Shown one piece after another: positions 6,658 to 12,261 of a stretch of DNA of 12,261 nucleotides. Source of the stretch: an uncultured Isosphaeraceae bacterium (lineage in GTDB: Bacteria; Planctomycetota; Planctomycetia; Isosphaerales; Isosphaeraceae); the NCBI GenBank assembly GCA_937907405.1, contig CALCIC010000646.1, forward strand, positions 1 to 12,261, given 5' to 3'. The notes below the pieces were generated by a model that was not told the origin of the DNA, did no database searches, and worked only from the letters and a program-made list of their open reading frames with translations. Every line of letters begins with the position of its first letter. The first letter of the stretch is position 1. The position numbers and the translations under genes are program-made.

Positions 6658-7174
6658 ACGGTCGTCATTTCCCGTCCTGTAAATCATCGCGAGCACGGCC
6701 GTTTCAACTCCAACCGGAACGGGGCGTTCGCGCGGCGTGCGATCCATTCGGTGCGTCGAAGGCGAGGAGATCCGCTCGTCGCCCCGCCGCGACGGCCAGA
6801 GCGCCGCGGCCCGACTTCCCCTCTCCGCGGTCGTGAATCCCCCCCCAGACGACGAAACCGCCGGTCGGAGCGTTTGGATCGCCCGTGCCTGCGATCGCGT
6901 CCGCTCTCGTACGGCGCGGTCCGTGTTTTTTGCCGTCTGGGTCGCCTTCTCGAATCGGCCCGACGTCTTCGCCGAAGAACTTGGTTTATGCCAAGTAAAA
7001 AGGTTTTACAGATCAAAACGTTTAAGTCGGACAGGTCAATTGAGATCATGTGATGTAAAACTTAAACGTCACTTGGTTTCACTTGAGCAAAACAAGTCCG
7101 CTTACTAATCTTTCGAAGCTGCGGCTATAGGAAATTTTGCGCATCGAAGTCTCAACAACCTAGGAGATCCTCGA
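6658..7174. other. Long intergenic stretch: GC-rich half then AT-rich half
   Basis: From the hairpin at 6614-6657 to the PEP-CTERM gene there is no convincing gene. Frames open across 6684-7108 are Arg/Ser-rich, lack recognisable domains and run through the AT-rich patch. The first part (to about 6970) is GC-rich and featureless to my reading. From about 6977 the sequence turns sharply AT-rich and carries several small repeats, listed separately. It may be upstream control DNA, the remnant of a lost gene, or hold an RNA that I cannot identify. Confidence 0.4.
6979..7111 (+). promoter_or_regulatory. AT-rich repeat patch with possible promoter
   Basis: Inverted repeats: ACTTGG (6979-6984) with CCAAGT (6991-6996); ACGTTTAAGT (7018-7027) with its exact complement ACTTAAACGT (7060-7069); ACTTG (7081-7085) with CAAGT (7093-7097). 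ACTTGGTTT occurs twice as a direct repeat, at 6979-6987 and 7071-7079. A weak sigma70-like pair, TTGAGC (7083-7088) and TAATCT (7106-7111), has a 17-nt spacer and would give a start about 60 nt before the PEP-CTERM gene. The promoter match is loose. The repeats are seen directly; their role as operators is inference. Confidence 0.4.
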
Positions 7175-7864
7175 ATGAAGCGTGGAACAGTGTTGCTCCT
7201 TGCCCTCGTAGCGGCGACCGTCATCGGAGAGGGGGGGGCCTCGAACGCGCGCGCCGGCCTGATCCCTCTACCCACGACGCTCGATCAGCTTCAGACCACC
7301 GGCAACTTTGCGGTGGTGGCGCCATTCACCTTTAGTGAGTTTACGTTCTCTTCCAGTGCGATCCCGCCGTCAACGCCCGTGATCAGCCCCTCGGCGGTCA
7401 ACGTCTTGCGATTCGACCTCGGAAACGAACACGGGATTACGCTCGGCGGGGCCTTTTTCGCGGCTGCCGGGACGATCGTCGACTATGCGTTCTCCTACCT
7501 GGTCACGGCCGCTCCGGGGGTCGGCATCATTGACGCTTACCTGTCCGGCGTCTTCTCCACGTTCGGCGGCACGGGTTCCGTGTCGATCGGCGAGACGCTG
7601 TACAACGCGGATACGGGCGAGTTGATCGGGACTTTGGAGATCGCAAGCCCTCCGGGCTCCGTCTCCAATGTTCTCAATTTCAACGGCGTTCGCGCGATCC
7701 GGGTCCAGAAGGATCTCATTCTTGTAGGCGGCAGCAACGGCGCCAGCGTCTCTTTCATCAACCAGGGGTATTCTTACGTCCCGGAACCTGGCTCGATCGT
7801 GATGGGATCGGTCGCCGGGGTCGTCGGCCTGGCGGAAGCCTTGCGACGCCGTCGGCGCGCCTGA
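7175..7864 (+). CDS. PEP-CTERM sorting-domain protein (229 aa)
   Basis: A secreted surface or matrix protein handled by the exosortase/PEP-CTERM system. ATG 7175 has AGGAG 8 nt upstream. The signal peptide MKRGTVLLLALVAATVIG ends at about ARA|G (residue 27). The C-terminus is diagnostic: a VPEPGS motif (PEP at 203-205), a hydrophobic helix (IVMGSVAGVVGLAEAL), and an Arg-rich end RRRRRA. The middle (28-200) is Gly/Ser/Thr-rich and strand-like, with no Cys and no enzyme motif, typical of the variable body of these proteins. Exosortase is expected to cut near the PEP motif after export. No exosortase gene lies in this window. It is preceded by a long AT-rich control-like region, and its 3' end faces the SDR gene at a distance of 22 bp. 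The biological role is unknown. Confidence 0.88.
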   Translation: MKRGTVLLLALVAATVIGEGGASNARAGLIPLPTTLDQLQTTGNFAVVAPFTFSEFTFSSSAIPPSTPVISPSAVNVLRFDLGNEHGITLGGAFFAAAGTIVDYAFSYLVTAAPGVGIIDAYLSGVFSTFGGTGSVSIGETLYNADTGELIGTLEIASPPGSVSNVLNFNGVRAIRVQKDLILVGGSNGASVSFINQGYSYVPEPGSIVMGSVAGVVGLAEALRRRRRA

Positions 7865-7880
7865 TGGGCCGTCGAACCCT

Positions 7881-7912
7881 CGCGGCTCATCGTCCCTCCC
7901 CGACGAGCCGCG
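7881..7912. terminator. Hairpin between convergent genes, possible two-way terminator
   Basis: Arms 7881-7892 (CGCGGCTCATCG) and 7901-7912 (CGACGAGCCGCG) pair over 12 positions with one A-C mismatch, which becomes a G-U pair in the minus-strand RNA. The loop is 8 nt. It sits just after the PEP-CTERM stop and overlaps the last codons and TGA (7887-7889) of the SDR gene. No T-tract is seen on either side. Confidence 0.45.
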
Positions 7913-8678
7913 CGACCAAGAAGTCGGGCAGCCGCGCGATCAAGGACATGAGCGCGGCCATGCGCATCGGGAACGAAACGACGCCCGACTTGCGCGCGTC
8001 GATCACCCGCGCGATCTCCTTCGCGGCGGTCTCGGCCGAGATCAAGAACGGCGTGGCCGCCGCGTTCATCGGCTCGATGGTCGTATTCACGAACCCGGGG
8101 CGGACCGTGGCGACCGCCACGCCTCGACTTCGAAGCGCGATCCGCAACCCCTCCATGTAGACGTCGACCGCCGCCTTGCTCGCGCAATAGGCCGACTCGC
8201 CAGGCAGCCCCTTGAGCGCCGCGAGACTCGACACGGCGACCAGGTGGCCGTCCCCGCGCGCGAGCATCCCCGGCAGGACGGCCTCGACCGCGTAGACCAC
8301 GCCCATGACGTTGACGCGGAACGTCCGCTCGACGTCGTCGATGTTGAGCGGATCGAGATGCGTCGGCGCGCCGAAGCCCGCGTTGGCGACCAGGACCCGC
8401 GCCGGGCCGAGGGCCGACTCGATCGCGCCGATCGCCGTACGCAGTTCCGAGCGGTCGCCGACGTCGGCCGTCGCCAGATGCGCCTCCCCGCCCCGCGATC
8501 GGACCAATGCGGCGGTCTCCTCCAACTCGGGGCGCCGTCGGGCGATCAGCCCCAGACGACGTCCGGCCGCGCCCAGCTCGATCGCCAGCGCCCGACCGAT
8601 CCCGCTGGAGGCGCCCGTCACGATGATCGAGGAAGAGGAATCGGAAGCGGAAGCGGAAGCGGACGGCGTCGCGTTCAT
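7887..8678 (-). CDS. Short-chain dehydrogenase/reductase (SDR)
   Basis: A classical SDR oxidoreductase of 263 aa. ATG 8676-8678 with AGGTG 5 nt upstream is preferred over the frame's earlier start at 8732, which would overlap the ketosynthase gene. Residues 5-17 are a Ser/Ala tract (SASASASDSSSS). The nucleotide-binding motif TGASSGIG is at 21-28, NAG at 99-101 and structural Asn at 123. The catalytic triad is Ser151 in VAVSSLAALKG, Tyr164 and Lys168 in YCASK, and the PG motif is at 194-195. Arg47-Arg49 after the second strand (LIARRR) suggest preference for NADP. As the third gene behind two ketosynthase-family genes (29 nt after the FabF-type gene), it probably reduces the beta-keto group of their product, like FabG. 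However, the C-terminal half with its hydrophobic end (FPMRMAALMSLIARLPDFLVARLV) resembles membrane-associated SDRs acting on lipid ketones more than FabG. Confidence 0.88.
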   Translation of the reverse strand: MNATPSASASASDSSSSIIVTGASSGIGRALAIELGAAGRRLGLIARRRPELEETAALVRSRGGEAHLATADVGDRSELRTAIGAIESALGPARVLVANAGFGAPTHLDPLNIDDVERTFRVNVMGVVYAVEAVLPGMLARGDGHLVAVSSLAALKGLPGESAYCASKAAVDVYMEGLRIALRSRGVAVATVRPGFVNTTIEPMNAAATPFLISAETAAKEIARVIDARKSGVVSFPMRMAALMSLIARLPDFLVARLVGEGR

Positions 8679-8707
8679 CGAGTCACCTGTCTTGATGCGG
8701 CGAACCG

Positions 8708-9931
8708 TCAGACCGACCGGAGTACCAGACACGAATTGCCGCCGCCGAATCCGAACGAGTTCGACAGGGTGGTGGATACGCGGTGAAGCCGGCTCTCGCG
8801 GGCGACGAGGCAGAGGTCGACGTCGGGTTCTTCGAGGTTGACGGTGGGGGGGACGGCGCCACGCCTCATGGCCGTGATGCAGGCCAGCGCCTCGATCGCC
8901 CCGGCCGCGGTGAGCAGGTGCCCCGTCATGCTCTTGGTCGAGGTCGTGGGGATGCGGTCGAGGTCGTCGCCGAAGATCAACCGCAGCACGGCCGCTTCGC
9001 AGGCGTCGCCTACCGTCGTGCTGGTCGCGTGGGCGTTGATGTGGTCGACGTCCTCGGAGTTGATCCCGGCGTCGGCCAGGGCCCGGCGCACGGCCTGGCC
9101 GGCGGGCTCGGGGTTGGGGCTGGGGATCACGTGATGATGGGAGTCGCTGCTGGCGCCGAAGCCCGCGACTTCGGCGTACGCAACCGCCCCCCGCCGCCGC
9201 GCGCCGCGCGCCGATTCCAGGACGCAGGCGACTCCCCCCTCGCCCAGCACGAAGCCGTCGCGGTCCCTGTCGAAAGGGCGCGACGCGCGGCCGGGGTCGT
9301 CGTTGCGGCGGGAGAGCGCGCGGAGGTTCCCGAAGGTCGCCAGGCCGATGGGCGTCACCGCCATCTCGCAGCCGCCGACGACGCAGACGTCGGCCAGACC
9401 CTTTCGCAACCAGGTCCGGCCGACGTCGAACGCGAAATTACTCGCCGCGCAGGCCGCTGAAAGCGTCAGCCCCGGCCCCCTGAGGGCGAACCTCCGGCGC
9501 ACGCGGTCGACCGTCGTTTCCCGATCGCGCGCGGGATTTTGCACACGGTCGCCGCCGCCGAGCCAATCAACCTCCCACAGTTCCAGCCACTCCGCCCCCA
9601 CGCCGAGGACCAGACCCACGCGGAGGCCTTCGGTTCGACGCTCCCACAAGCCGGCGTCGCGGAGCGCGGATTCGACCGACCAGAGGGCCGCCTGTTCGAG
9701 CCTGGGCAGGCGCGCGAAGTCCGTCGGCGCGATGCTGCGAGGGCAGGGGATTTCAGGCAGGCTCGCGGCGATCCGGCTCGGGTAGTCGTCGGTCGAGAAG
9801 CCCGCCACGGCCGCCACGCCCGAGCGCCCCGCGAGCAGGTTCGCTTCGAGCGTCGCCATATCAAAACCGAGTGACGACGCCAGGCCGACCCCCGTGATCC
9901 AGACGTCTCGCTCCGGGTCGTGCTCGGTCAT
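8708..9931 (-). CDS. FabF-type beta-ketoacyl-ACP synthase
   Basis: Condenses an acyl group with malonyl-ACP by decarboxylative Claisen condensation. The product is 407 aa, the usual KAS II length. Catalytic residues are complete: Cys161 in LSAACAASN, His301 in NAHATSTTVGD, Lys333 and His338 in KSMTGHLLTAAGA, and the Gly-rich end NSFGFGGGN (391-399). The N-terminus VWITGVGLASSLG is typical. ATG 9929-9931 overlaps the stop of the upstream ketosynthase-like gene (ATGA) and has its own strong GGAGGAG site 7 nt upstream. Housekeeping fabF usually sits beside acpP and other fab genes. Here the partners are a Cys-less ketosynthase-like protein and an SDR, the layout of a type II polyketide or specialised fatty acid set (alpha/beta ketosynthase pair plus reductase). 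The substrate is unknown. It is not called fabF because a secondary or lipid-specific role is more likely. Confidence 0.9.
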   Translation of the reverse strand: MTEHDPERDVWITGVGLASSLGFDMATLEANLLAGRSGVAAVAGFSTDDYPSRIAASLPEIPCPRSIAPTDFARLPRLEQAALWSVESALRDAGLWERRTEGLRVGLVLGVGAEWLELWEVDWLGGGDRVQNPARDRETTVDRVRRRFALRGPGLTLSAACAASNFAFDVGRTWLRKGLADVCVVGGCEMAVTPIGLATFGNLRALSRRNDDPGRASRPFDRDRDGFVLGEGGVACVLESARGARRRGAVAYAEVAGFGASSDSHHHVIPSPNPEPAGQAVRRALADAGINSEDVDHINAHATSTTVGDACEAAVLRLIFGDDLDRIPTTSTKSMTGHLLTAAGAIEALACITAMRRGAVPPTVNLEEPDVDLCLVARESRLHRVSTTLSNSFGFGGGNSCLVLRSV

Positions 9932-10842
9932 GCGGAGGCTCCTCCGGGGGCTTTCAGGTCGATCAGCAAGCGGCCCTCGTCGTCCGTGCCGAGCGCGATC
10001 CGGCGGTCCGCTTTCCCGGGACGGCCGTCGAGACCGAATCGCCGCGCGGCGTGGGACCTGTGAGCGATCTCGCGCGGCCCGGTCATCGGCGAGGCGAGCA
10101 GGCCGTCCAGTCGCGCGGCGAGGGTTTCAGGCGTCGTCGGCGACGGCGGTCCCGGCGTTTCGAGCTCGTTGATCTGGAGTTTGATCCGACCTTCCTGGTC
10201 GCTCGATGCTGGAATCAGGGCGAGTGCGACCGACTCGCAATGGGTTTCGGCCAGGGGTTCGCCTTGCCGATCGGGACGATACTCGGGGGACCAGCCGGTG
10301 AGCACCAGCCAGACCCCTGGCGCGACTCCCGACTCCAGCCAGGTCAGGGCCGACAGGACACCCTCGGACGCCGCGAACCGGCCGCCGCCGATCCCCAGGT
10401 TCGGCCCATGGCCGCCGAGAATCAGGCTGAGCGTCCCGGCCTGCGCGTGGAGGGCGAAGTGGGGGATCAGGTGCGGCGTGACGCCCCAGACCCCCTCGGC
10501 CTTGAACTGATCGAACGCGACGGTCAGTTTCGACCGTCCCAGAAACCGAGGCGCTGCAAGAACCCCCCAGCCGTCGAAGTCGGCCGCCGGCCGGCCGGCG
10601 CGCGCGATCGCCCCCCGCAAGCTCGCGACGGCGGCGACCGTCTGCTCGTCCGAATTGCGCAGCGTCCCATGTCCGATCGGGTTCCAGCCCTCGGCCAACG
10701 GCTCGCGCCGGCGTCGCTCGGCCGCGATCTCGTCGCGGCTCAGCCGGGTGGAGCCGTGCGCGAAGACCTCGGCCTCAAGAAGCACCCGGGGCGCGGCCGC
10801 TCGCCGGAGGCTTGCGGAGTCCGTTCCGTGAATCGCCGCCAC
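9928..10842 (-). CDS. Beta-ketoacyl-synthase-like protein without active Cys (chain-length-factor-like)
   Basis: About 304 aa. No ATG fits; GTG 10840-10842 is chosen because AAAGG lies 8 nt upstream. The frame is open back to 11001, but that would overlap the divergent gene's leader and its residues look non-coding. The ketosynthase N-terminal-domain pattern is visible: DFDGWGVLAAPRF, TPHLIPHFALHAQAGTLSLI, then HGPNLGIGGGRFAASEGVLSAL at residues 145-166 (GPN at 146-148). Here the canonical nucleophile Cys region reads GGGRFAAS. A Cys is therefore missing (Arg or Gly in its place). The His-containing C-terminal domain of ketosynthases is absent; the last 90 residues are polar and carry a short basic and acidic end. 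This matches the short Ketoacyl-synt_2-type or chain-length-factor proteins found beside a full ketosynthase. Its likely role is a non-catalytic partner of the FabF-type enzyme. It overlaps that gene by 4 nt (ATGA). Confidence 0.72.
   Translation of the reverse strand: MAAIHGTDSASLRRAAAPRVLLEAEVFAHGSTRLSRDEIAAERRRREPLAEGWNPIGHGTLRNSDEQTVAAVASLRGAIARAGRPAADFDGWGVLAAPRFLGRSKLTVAFDQFKAEGVWGVTPHLIPHFALHAQAGTLSLILGGHGPNLGIGGGRFAASEGVLSALTWLESGVAPGVWLVLTGWSPEYRPDRQGEPLAETHCESVALALIPASSDQEGRIKLQINELETPGPPSPTTPETLAARLDGLLASPMTGPREIAHRSHAARRFGLDGRPGKADRRIALGTDDEGRLLIDLKAPGGASA
9939..9945 (-). promoter_or_regulatory. Ribosome binding site of the FabF-type gene
   Basis: Minus strand reads GGAGGAG, 7 nt before ATG 9929-9931, within the end of the upstream gene. 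It allows independent initiation in addition to coupling through the ATGA overlap. Confidence 0.65.
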
Positions 10843-10850
10843 GTCGCCAG

Positions 10851-10855
10851 CCTTT
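10851..10855 (-). promoter_or_regulatory. Ribosome binding site supporting a GTG start
   Basis: Minus strand reads AAAGG, 8 nt before GTG 10840-10842. It is the main reason for placing the start of the ketosynthase-like protein here, as no usable ATG exists in frame downstream of the non-coding-looking extension. Confidence 0.4.
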
Positions 10856-11003
10856 CCCAAGTTCGAGGTCGTCGCCGAGGCATGCTCGGGTTTCTCGCGA
10901 TCATGATGATGACGATTTACGGCTTTTCGGCTAGTCTGACCAGCCCGATCCGGCGAACAGGACGCGCCGGGCGGTTTCAACCGCGGTCGTCGCAGGAGCA
11001 CCC
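10856..11003. promoter_or_regulatory. Divergent promoter region of the ketosynthase operon and oxoamine synthase
   Basis: The two divergent units must both start transcription in or near this interval. A short inverted repeat, CCGAG-GCATG-CTCGG, lies at 10875-10889, and an AT-richer stretch with ATGATGATGAC lies around 10903-10930. No convincing -35/-10 pair was found on either strand. Divergent layout suggests shared control, which is inference. Confidence 0.4.
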
Positions 11004-12261
11004 ATGATCGCCACTTCGCCCATGGATCGATTGATGCAGGCCATGCGCAAGAATACGCTGGTCCGGATCTACGAGGAATTCGACCGTGATTTCGCGGACG
11101 TCCACCTCAAGGATCTGAAGGTCGACGAGGTGGGACCGGGACGAGAGATCGTGATCCAGGGGCGCCGGGTGATGAACTTCGGCTCCGACAGCTTCCTGGG
11201 GCTCGATCGCGACCCTCGGGTGATCGAGGCCGTCCGGAGGGGCCTGGACCGCTGGGGGACGCACAACGGCGCTTCGCGGGCGTTCGCGAGCGTCGCGGCC
11301 AACGTCGAGGCCGAGGAGCGCCTGGCATCGTGGATGGGCGCCGAGTCGACCCTGATTTATCCGTCGGCCACGCTGGCCAACATGGGGGCGATCCCGGGGC
11401 TGACCGGCCGGGGGGACGTCGTCGTGCTCGACGAGTACGCCCACAACTCGATGCAGGAGGCCGCCAAGCTCGCCCTGGCCGGCGGCGCCCGGGTGGCGAC
11501 GTTCGCCCACAACGACCCCGACGACCTGAACCGCGTGCTGGATAGCCTCCGGCCGTACCGCGCGGCCCTCGTCTGCATCGACGGCGTTTACAGCATGAGC
11601 GGCGTCGTCCCGCCGATGGCGGAGCTCGACCAGGTCGCCCGCTCCCATGACGCCGTCCTCTACATCGACGACGCGCACGGGACGGGCGTGCTCGGCCGGA
11701 ACGGCCGGGGAACGGTGCTCGACGCGCTGGGAAGTTGCGAGAACGCGTTCGTCGTCGGCTCGCTCTCGAAAGCCTTCTCGTGCGCCGGGGGATTCGTCGC
11801 CTGCTCGAGCACGTTCCAGAAGCTCTTGAAGATCCGATCAAACACCTATATCTTCGGCGGTCCCGTCGTCCCTGCTTATTTTGATGCGATCATCCAGGTG
11901 GTCGACATCCTCGAATCGGACGAGTACCCCGCGCTGCGCGGTCGGCTCGACCAACGGCTGGCCCAACTGACCGCGGGACTCGACGATCTCGATCTCGTCG
12001 CGACGGGGGGCCGGACGCCCATCGTCTCGGTGCTGGTGGGAGACGAGGCCGACACGTTGCGGGCGGGCAAGTTCCTGTTCGACGCGGGTTATTACGTCCA
12101 GTCGGTGCTGTTCCCGGCCGTGCCGTACCACGGAGGGGCGATCCGCGTTCAGTGCAACGCCAACCACGCCGCCGAGGCCGTCGACGGCCTGCTCGGGGCC
12201 TTCAAGGCGATGCGCGACGTCGTGCCGACGCCTCGACGATCGGAACGGCGACCATCGAAAC
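11004..12261 (+). CDS. PLP-dependent alpha-oxoamine synthase, 3' end outside window
   Basis: Condenses an acyl thioester with an amino acid, losing CO2 and the thiol carrier, in the family of BioF, Kbl, serine palmitoyltransferase and 5-aminolevulinate synthase. ATG 11004 has AGGAG 5 nt upstream. 419 codons are visible and no stop is reached, although the conserved fold seems complete by about residue 405. Key residues: His147 in DEYAHNS (stacks on PLP), Asp222 and His225 in DDAHGTGVLG, and the Schiff-base Lys256 in GSLSKAF. FAHND (167-171) resembles BioF. Oddities: the usual HxxLE segment is N-V-E-A-E-E (Asn100), and the usual phosphate-binding STS-type segment after the Lys reads FGGPVVP (284-290). 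It is divergent from the ketosynthase operon, so its acyl donor may come from there. Biotin synthesis (BioF) is possible, but no other bio gene is near. Substrate unknown. Confidence 0.88.
   Translation, partial: MIATSPMDRLMQAMRKNTLVRIYEEFDRDFADVHLKDLKVDEVGPGREIVIQGRRVMNFGSDSFLGLDRDPRVIEAVRRGLDRWGTHNGASRAFASVAANVEAEERLASWMGAESTLIYPSATLANMGAIPGLTGRGDVVVLDEYAHNSMQEAAKLALAGGARVATFAHNDPDDLNRVLDSLRPYRAALVCIDGVYSMSGVVPPMAELDQVARSHDAVLYIDDAHGTGVLGRNGRGTVLDALGSCENAFVVGSLSKAFSCAGGFVACSSTFQKLLKIRSNTYIFGGPVVPAYFDAIIQVVDILESDEYPALRGRLDQRLAQLTAGLDDLDLVATGGRTPIVSVLVGDEADTLRAGKFLFDAGYYVQSVLFPAVPYHGGAIRVQCNANHAAEAVDGLLGAFKAMRDVVPTPRRSERRPSK

Noticed and set aside
6684..7108. Overlapping open frames in the intergenic region before the PEP-CTERM gene
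   Set aside because: Arg/Ser-rich, no good ribosome site, no domain, and composition changes sharply inside the frames. A decayed gene cannot be excluded.
7115..7145. Possible sigma54-type promoter before the PEP-CTERM gene
   Set aside because: I looked for GG-N10-GC with a TGGCA/TTGCA context and no spacing fits.
10051..11007. Plus-strand frame antisense to the ketosynthase-like gene (318 codons)
   Set aside because: No recognisable domain. The opposite strand shows the ketosynthase pattern and an ATGA junction to the next gene.
1..12261. CRISPR array, insertion sequence, tRNA or rRNA genes
   Set aside because: No regularly spaced repeats, transposase-like product, terminal inverted repeats with target duplication, or tRNA/rRNA-like sequence was found by reading both strands.

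Overview
The window looks like chromosomal DNA of a planctomycete, most plausibly an Isosphaeraceae-type member. The clues are high GC over most of its length, a PEP-CTERM protein, DUF1573-type proteins, small secreted hypotheticals, and frequent lack of strong Shine-Dalgarno sites mixed with a few strong ones. This assignment is inference from gene content; no rRNA or other phylogenetic marker is present.

Layout. (1) About 1-2930, minus strand: a cell-envelope region. In transcription order it holds a possible 57-aa single-span membrane protein, two DUF1573-type anchored proteins overlapping by ATGA, a small Cys-rich lipoprotein, and after a 458-bp gap a secreted hypothetical protein. The last 1.3 kb (1-1270) is visibly AT-richer than the rest. 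(2) About 3124-6657, plus strand: a 61-aa single-span membrane protein, alanine dehydrogenase (ald), a terminator-like hairpin, a small protein with a His-rich head and an acidic tail, methylthioribose-1-phosphate isomerase (mtnA) and a Dabb-domain protein, closed by a perfect 17-bp stem hairpin. (3) 6658-7174: a long non-coding stretch ending in an AT-rich patch full of small inverted and direct repeats. It leads into a secreted PEP-CTERM protein (7175-7864). (4) 7887-12261: a biosynthetic-looking locus. On the minus strand, a short beta-ketoacyl-synthase-like protein without an active-site Cys, a complete FabF-type ketosynthase and an SDR oxidoreductase form a tight operon. Divergent from it, a PLP-dependent alpha-oxoamine synthase runs off the right edge.

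How the genes fit together. Region 4 is the most interesting part. A ketosynthase with a chain-length-factor-like partner and a ketoreductase-like SDR could build an acyl chain on a carrier protein, and the alpha-oxoamine synthase could condense that acyl group with an amino acid. That would give an amino-ketone or sphingoid-like product. This is inferred from families and layout only; no carrier protein or loading enzyme is visible. Region 1 looks like a periplasmic or envelope module of unknown job. Region 2 is mainly housekeeping metabolism (alanine catabolism, methionine salvage).
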